A stretch of 64,000 nt of DNA from Quercus robur (Eukaryota; Streptophyta; Magnoliopsida; Fagales; Fagaceae): positions 22,305,357-22,369,356 of the forward strand of contig NC_065545.1 of the NCBI RefSeq assembly GCF_932294415.1, read 5' to 3'. Below are positions 58,272 to 64,000 of the stretch, piece by piece. The position numbers and the translations under genes were made by a program. The notes below the pieces were generated by a model. That model had not been told where the DNA came from. It saw only the letters and a list, made by a program, of their open reading frames with translations, and made no database searches. Within the stretch, counting starts at the first letter, position 1. Every line of letters begins with the position of its first letter.

Positions 58272-60156
58272 GCAATCAGCATAGTTGTCAAAACGTGAAT
58301 CATATCATGAATCGATTTTTGATTTTTTTTGTATTGTGTATCGTATCGTATATCGTAAAATACACAAACACTTAATAAAATCTATAAAAAAAATTATAAA
58401 TATACATATATAAAGGGTATATATTCATTATAAATTTTGAATATATTCAGCTAATGAGTAATTTATTCATCACTTATGTAATAATATTTAACAAGCTAAC
58501 TAAATAAATCAAACTAGCATGTGTTTATAAAATACACATTCAAATTGCTTAAATTCAAAAGTTATAATATATTACAAATGACCCAAAAAATTAATTTATT
58601 TTATCATATTCATCATATTGGCTAATCAACCCCGTCTAAGTCAATCCTATCATCACGTTTATTATTTTGCAGATTTATTTCTTCATCGTCATTAACATTT
58701 ACTATCTTTTCTTGTTCTTTTTATTTTAATAATTAAAAAAAATTCTTCTTGGCATTCTAGTTTCTAGGACTTATAACAATAATGAAAAAAATAAAAAATA
58801 ATTATATTTTCAATTAATATCTTTTTCATAGTATAGAAAATAAATTTGTAAATATTAAAGTAAAGTGTAAGTGTATACTATGTAGTCCAAATTTTGTAAA
58901 AGAAAGAAAGGTAAAGAAACTTATGAATATGTTACTTTATTAGGTTAAATTAAGTACCCTAATGATTTTATGCTTAAAACAAGTCTAATAACTTGTTAGA
59001 TTCAAATAAAAGTACAAATTTTGTAAAGTTGTGATTTACAACTATATTTTATGTTGGCTTTATTCTATGACAAAAAGTGTTGTAATTGCTTTAATTTTGT
59101 TCCTTGTACTTTGTGGGATTTTATTGTATTGTGTTTAGTATTAAGTTAGTGAAAACTCAAGCTTAAATGAAGAATCAGTGGATTTCGCAAGAAGCTCACG
59201 AGAAGCTAAGTTACGAAAGAGCCACGTGAGGAGCACATGACTGGAAGCTGATTAGTCGTGCCAAGCTATCGTTTTCGCGAGTGTCTCGCGGGTAAGGCCT
59301 TCCCACGAGATAGTCGCGAAACATTTTGCCTAGAGAATTTTTTAGTGTGACTTCCCTACTCTTCACCCATACTATATATATCCTTATTACCCACAAATGT
59401 AAAGAAGGTCATTCGGAGAGAAAAACCCTAGATAAGTTATCTACAACACACACCCATCTTTTAGAGAGAGAGCTACTCATCCTTAGTGAGAAATCATTGT
59501 AGCCTCTTCTTCTTCTCTCTCCCATTATCATACCTTGAGAGGAAATTTGTACCCAAATACAACCCACACATTTTCAGAGTGTAGTGAGTGTTTTTGGTGC
59601 TGCTGGAAAGTATTGAAAGAAGCTAAGGATGGCAGATGCAACATGGAACTTGTTGCGGGATTCGAAGAGTTAGACAAGACACGGTTCCGAGAAGCCTTGT
59701 TGGAGTAAGAGCTTGGAGGATTTAGGTACATCGGGTAAATTAGACTTAGAGGGTCTCTTGCTAACCCATGTATCCCAACTGATTGTCTAGTGGATCGATT
59801 ACTGCTTGGAGGGCGGCAGAGAGGTTTTTCGCCGAGTTCTTCGGTTTCTTCTTCGATAACACATCGGTGTGTTATCTAGTGTTTGCATTCTCTCTTCCCT
59901 TACTCTTGTGCTTTACTTTTAATGTTTGTTGTTCATGTTTACGCACTAGAGTAGTATCGGTTTATTGCGCTTCATTTACTCTTGTTTCCGCACTTACATA
60001 AGTTAAAGTAAAAACAATCTAGCCGTAATTTTAATTGGGGGTGTAAACAGCTCTTGTGTTTTTAACACATTTTCGAGCTTTCAAATTTTAACAAAAAAAT
60101 CTCATTTTAAAGCATTTGTCTATGTATCGTATGATACTAACAACTATGGCAACCAG
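58272..60156. mobile_element. hAT-like non-autonomous element containing an LTR insertion
   Basis: The ends are CATAGTTGT (58280) and ACAACTATG (60148), an inverted pair. The flanks GCAATCAG (58272-58279) and GCAACCAG (60149-60156) match at seven of eight bases, the target-duplication length of hAT elements. Subterminal TATCGTATCGTATATCGTA (left) and TATCGTATGATAC (right) add to the symmetry. Without the nested LTR-like insert it is about 850 bp and encodes nothing. Confidence 0.68.
59052..60069 (+). mobile_element. Solo-LTR-like insertion inside the hAT-like element
   Basis: The stretch starts TGTTGGCTTTATTC and ends TTTTTAACACA. Flanks TTTTA (59047-59051) and TTTTC (60070-60074) agree at four of five bases. 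It carries a TATA-like ACTATATATATCC near 59370 and no second LTR. The short frame at 59783-60001 is not supported as a gene. The right border is uncertain by a few bases, and a terminal-repeat element in miniature form is not excluded. Confidence 0.5.
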
Positions 60157-61248
60157 TTAAATATTCATCGAAAGAAAAAAAAAAGTACCAGTAAAGAATG
60201 ATACTCATCTTGACGGGCCAAGATTAAAATTTGAAACCAACTAACCTCAAGATGCCTTGTCACATGAGCCAGAGTAATTAAATTTAACCGAAATTGTGAG
60301 ACTAGAATATATTATGATAATTACTATCTTGATAATTCCTAGCTAACTTTCAACGGAGACCGCAAGGTGAGTATGTTGCAGAACTAAGTTGCTACCAAAC
60401 TGCCACAGGATTTAGAGAGACCAAGTAAATTCCAACATCGCTGTGAGGAATTGAACGAGTATAACTCATGTCCCATCGGATTATTTCATCCAGCTTTAAA
60501 CCATACGCTGAAAAGAAAAATTATTGTCACGCCAAATTATACTACAGTCAAGGCTGAGAAAGGTTCATAGAAGAGCTGCTAAATAATAATAATTAGTCTC
60601 TCCTGCAATTTACCAAGTAAATTCCAACATCGCTGTGAGGAATTGAATGAGTATAACTCATGTCCCATCGGATTATTTCATCCAGCTTTAAACCATACGC
60701 TGAAAAGAAAAATTATTGTCACGCCAAATTATACTACAGTCAAGGCTGAGAAAGGTTCATAGAAGAGCTGCTAAATAATAATAATTAGTCTCTCCTGCAA
60801 TTTATGAGGAGACTACATACACACATGCATAACACGGTCCTGACTTTCATGAACCCCTCACACACTATTTTTTTGCTTGCAGTGATTCCAGATACGGCTA
60901 GAAATAACGAAGATGAAGTCAATTTTTTTTCAAACGTATCAATACATCATTCCAAATACAAAATATAATAACAAATGCAGTATCCTACCTTATGACTATC
61001 GCAACAAACATATAGCAGATGGCAAAGCTAAATAACAAACTAGAGTGCCAAGAAAGATTTGCTGCCACAAGTAAACTTACAGAACATTGACATTAAAACC
61101 TCCTTCCACACAGATCCAAACATAATACATCCAATTTAAAGCCAGTTTGGGGCTGAAACAAACAGGAATTGATACATTTTTTGGGTAGCGTGGGGTGTGG
61201 TTTGGAGGGATTTCCAGGTTCAGGGGGGGGATCTTGCTGACCATTACT
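60157..61248. other. Downstream region of the SAR1 gene
   Basis: No gene is recognised. It contains a recent tandem duplication at 60421-60804 and, nearer 61248, the presumed 3' UTR of the minus-strand SAR1 gene. Confidence 0.6.
60421..60804. repeat. 192-bp tandem duplication, nearly identical
   Basis: Units start CCAAGTAAATTCCAACATCG at 60421 and 60613 and end with TCTCTCCTGCAATTTA. One difference was noticed (GAACGAG against GAATGAG), so the duplication is recent. Confidence 0.95.
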
Positions 61249-64000
61249 CTATTTGATGTACTGAGAAAGCCACTTGAAACCATCACCATACCCCATTTTC
61301 CGTACAATGCTGCACATGAATACCTCTAATGGTCGGACATTTGAGTCTGCTAGGTTTACCTTCCCCTTTCCAGTAGTGAAGTTGGTCAGGCCAAGGTGGA
61401 ATCGCAACTCATCCTCGGAGGCAGCATATGGGATATCAATCTTGTTTCCCAAAATAAGGAAAGGGACGTTAGCAAGGGCCTCATCAGAAAGGAGAGCATC
61501 CAATTCCTTTTTTGATTCTGCAAACCTCTCCTTGTCATATGCATCCACAAGGTACACCACAGCATCAACCTGCCACACGTAAAACAAATACAAATTGCCA
61601 GCACATGTTTATATTATATATTTTTTAAATGATTATATGTTTGTAGTATAATTAAGAAACAGATATTTCAAATTTTAAAAGCCCCTTGCAAGTGGGAAGG
61701 CACAACCCAGGTGTAAATCATGAGAAAAGTACATTCAACCACCTGAAGTACCAAGATCTGACATATCGATTTAATAAAGTGCTGCCACATATCTAACCAG
61801 GTAGAAAGAATGAAGGCTCAGACAAGTGCATGTAGGTAGTTGAAACATCATACGAAACCATAATAAGGAACTGAAATTTCAAACTTAAAGTTCCTAAGGA
61901 AGTGGGAAGGCACAACCCAGATGAAAAAAATAAGATAAGAATGTTCAACCATCTAAAGTATCAAGGTCCAACTCATCAACTTGATAAAATGCTCTAACAT
62001 ATGTCTAGCCAATTAGAAAGAATGAGAGCCCAGACAAGAACGAGCTGCTGCTACCAAGGGATCTTGAAGAGGTACATAACCCTTTCTCATCCAAACCACT
62101 TTGAGATCAATGCACAGGTCCTAATCCAACCTAATATTTATTCTAATGAAATTCAATTTTTATACCAAACAAAAAAAAAAATCGATTTTGTTATTTTGGT
62201 TTTTATTTTCTACTGTTAAAAAGGATGTCTCTCACATAGATAAATAAAGAGAATAAGATAAGTTTTTTTTTGGATAAGTAATAAGATTTATTGATATTAA
62301 AAAAATAAAATAAAATAAAAGTACACCCTAGTACACAGGAAGTGTACTGGGGTCAACAAATCAAGCACAAAAATTACATAAATCAAGAATAGAAGAAAAT
62401 GATTGGTTTCGCAAAGCTAACAACCAATCCAATAAGGTTCTACAGAAAATAACTTGAGGTTTGGCATGGATCTATAAGATAAGATTCTTTTTTATAACTC
62501 AATTGCTACAAGTGGGGGAGGGGGCGATTCAAACCTTTGTTCTCCTAGTAAAGAAGGCCAATTGATGCTACTAAGGTACGAGACTCTTGGCTAAATATGA
62601 TCTTTCCAAAAAAAGAGACTCTTGGCTAGATATGATAATTATACAAGTGGAAAAAGGTTATAAACAAGGTTTCAATCCCGAAAGAGGACCCAAAAATAAA
62701 ATAAAAACTATTAAAGGGAAAGAGTAGTAAGGAAGACAAAGCCAACATGAAGTTATTTTTACAATTGAAGTGGAGAGACACTTTATTCCTAGATAGAGAA
62801 AGAACTAATAAACATGGTGCCTCAGAATATGAGTACATTTTGTATGGCAAAAACTGGAACTAACAAGTTATGTAAAATATCACCAGAAGCAACTATGTGA
62901 CAAGAAAAAAGTAGAGAATGTAAAGGTACTTGCAAGTACTGAGAAAGCAAGCATAAAGAGTTAATGCCAATGAAGAGTAGGAAGTCAAGTAATTTATAAA
63001 TTATAGAAAGCATATGGCACAAAAAGCAATACATAACTATAGAAAGCAGGTTTTTCCCCCCTTATCTCAAATTTAAAGAACAATGAGAAACAGCAATAAT
63101 GTGTAAGCATAGATATCTCCACAAATATCGATCGGCTTTACAATAACAACTGGGGACAGAACGTGGATCTGGATGAAAGAGACGGTGCAAGAAAACTTTG
63201 CACAGATAACACAATACATAGGTACAAAACCAGCTTGCAAATGGCTTACCTTGGCATAGTAGTCCTTCCAGACTCTGCGAGCAATCTGATGACCTCCCAA
63301 ATCAAATGCTTTGAACTTAATTTTCCCAATACTCAACTCCTCCGATGTAGGGTATTGTGTTGGCTGGTGCTGTACTAATCTCTGAAAATCAATCAAAGAA
63401 GGCTCAACATCACCCCGTGACACCGAAAAAAAATTGCCCAAATGGACATACGACAATGCAAGGATCATGATATTCCATAACAAATATCATCCCATTAATT
63501 TGAACCTTCATAATTCATAAAACTCACACACATTTTCAGCTTAACTAGGCCTTGCACAAAGAACATGATAGATGCCGAGAGAGGCTTGAAGCTAAATTGG
63601 CACTTGCTATTGTTCCCAACCAGGTTCAAATCCCCCTCCCCCCCCCCAACTATAAAATTATCAAGCAAAAAAAAGAAGATATTCCAAAACGAATATCATC
63701 CACTAATTTAAATCTCGATACATATTCAGCTTAATAATTTACTGAGCTCTTAAGTTCATAGACATAATAATATATACATATAGAAACAGTTTCAAATTCC
63801 AAATTGAACCTCGAAATTTCAAAAAAAGAAAATTGACGCATATATATATATATAAAATTTATGAGAAAAGAGGAACCTCGTCTTTCAACATATGGAGCAA
63901 GGTAGTCTTGCCGGCATTATCGAGTCCTAGGAACAAGATCTTTGCCTCCTTCTGCCACAGACCCAACGACGCCAACACACCATAGAACCAGTCGAATAGA
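61249..64000 (-). CDS. SAR1: SAR1 small GTPase (COPII coat), 5' end cut by window edge
   Basis: SAR1 in its GTP form inserts into the endoplasmic reticulum membrane and recruits Sec23/24 to start COPII vesicle budding. Three exons are visible on minus: 63877-64000, 63250-63381 and 61249-61569, with phase-0 GT-AG introns (GAG|GTTCCT, TTTCAG|AGA, AAG|GTAAGC, GGCAG|GTT). The 191 full codons plus two expected from the missing start give 193 residues, the usual length of plant SAR1. Motifs: GLDNAGKTT nucleotide loop near residues 27-35, PTSEE switch I at 54-58, DLGGHQ switch II at 70-75, NKID at 129-132, and a C-terminus FKWLSQYIK. It belongs to the Arf/Sar family; the sequence around [12 protein letters not shown] and the shape of switch II mark it as SAR1 rather than ARF. 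No stops or frameshifts are seen. The start codon should be about five bases to the right of 64000. Confidence 0.96.
61570..63249 (-). other. SAR1 intron 2 with retroposon and repeats
   Basis: This 1680-bp intron carries a truncated LINE end (62263-62473) and two diverged copies of a stretch of about 150 bp (about 61685-61830 and 61890-62040) sharing AGTGGGAAGGCACAACCCAG, TTCAACCA and AGAAAGAATGA. Intron 1 (63382-63876, 495 bp) shows only poly(C) and A-rich tracts. Confidence 0.75.
62253..62483 (-). mobile_element. 5'-truncated LINE 3' end in SAR1 intron 2
   Basis: Poly(T) followed by GGATAAGTAATAAGATTTA (complement of a plant L1 tail with ATTACTTATC before the A run) marks a minus-strand insertion of about 211 bp. 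Target duplications ATAAGATAAG stand at 62253-62262 and 62474-62483. Only part of the 3' untranslated end is present. It reads in the same direction as SAR1. Confidence 0.65.

Noticed and set aside
59783..60001. 72-aa hydrophobic ORF with Phe-rich stretch
   Set aside because: It lies within an LTR-like insertion and has no matching gene structure.

Overview
This window is plant nuclear DNA, very probably from a eudicot and perhaps a tree. The evidence is a spliced plant-type SAR1 gene with GT-AG introns, two plant-specific PADRE (DUF4228) genes, and a dense load of nested plant retrotransposons and DNA transposons. The species cannot be fixed from the sequence; a Fagales-like genome is only an impression. 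No bacterial operon, CRISPR array, tRNA or rRNA was recognised.

Host genes lie on the minus strand in the right half: two single-exon PADRE genes (41954-42520 and 44977-45459) and a SAR1 small GTPase (exons 61249-61569, 63250-63381, 63877-64000). The SAR1 start codon falls about five bases beyond the right edge of the window.

The rest is mobile DNA. From left to right: a hAT-like fragment (1-251); a non-coding 5.7-kb LTR element (2163-7860, minus, TSD GTGTC) with an 81-bp tandem array and two related small ORF modules on its opposite strand; a CACTA-like non-autonomous element (about 9190-12820) whose core is a roughly 1.1-kb-arm inverted repeat made of minisatellite units; a Copia element on minus (13681-29462) split by a Tat-type Ty3/Gypsy element A on plus (17490-28116); Gypsy B (29679-40192, plus) whose 3' LTR is itself split by a 993-bp solo LTR (38831-39823, TSD GCCTT); Gypsy C (46309-55944, plus); and a hAT-like element (58280-60148) containing a further LTR-like insertion.

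Gypsy A, B and C share one plan: LTR, a TTGG(C/T)G(C/T)(C/T)GTCTGT-type primer binding site, gag, pol, a family-specific tandem repeat, a long antisense gene (aORF) on minus, a polypurine tract, and LTR. A and C show a second RNase H after the pol RNase H, while B has only a weak remnant of it. This matches the Tat lineage. All gag-pol genes are dead. Many lesions are C-to-T or G-to-A changes, including CAG to TAG stops and catalytic Asp to Asn changes, as expected for methylated, silenced DNA.

Smaller structures include two insertions consisting of little more than a poly(A) tail between perfect target duplications, a 5'-truncated LINE end in a SAR1 intron, recent tandem duplications, and three long CT/GA microsatellites. 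Coordinates of element ends and duplications were read by eye; identity figures are visual counts, not alignments.
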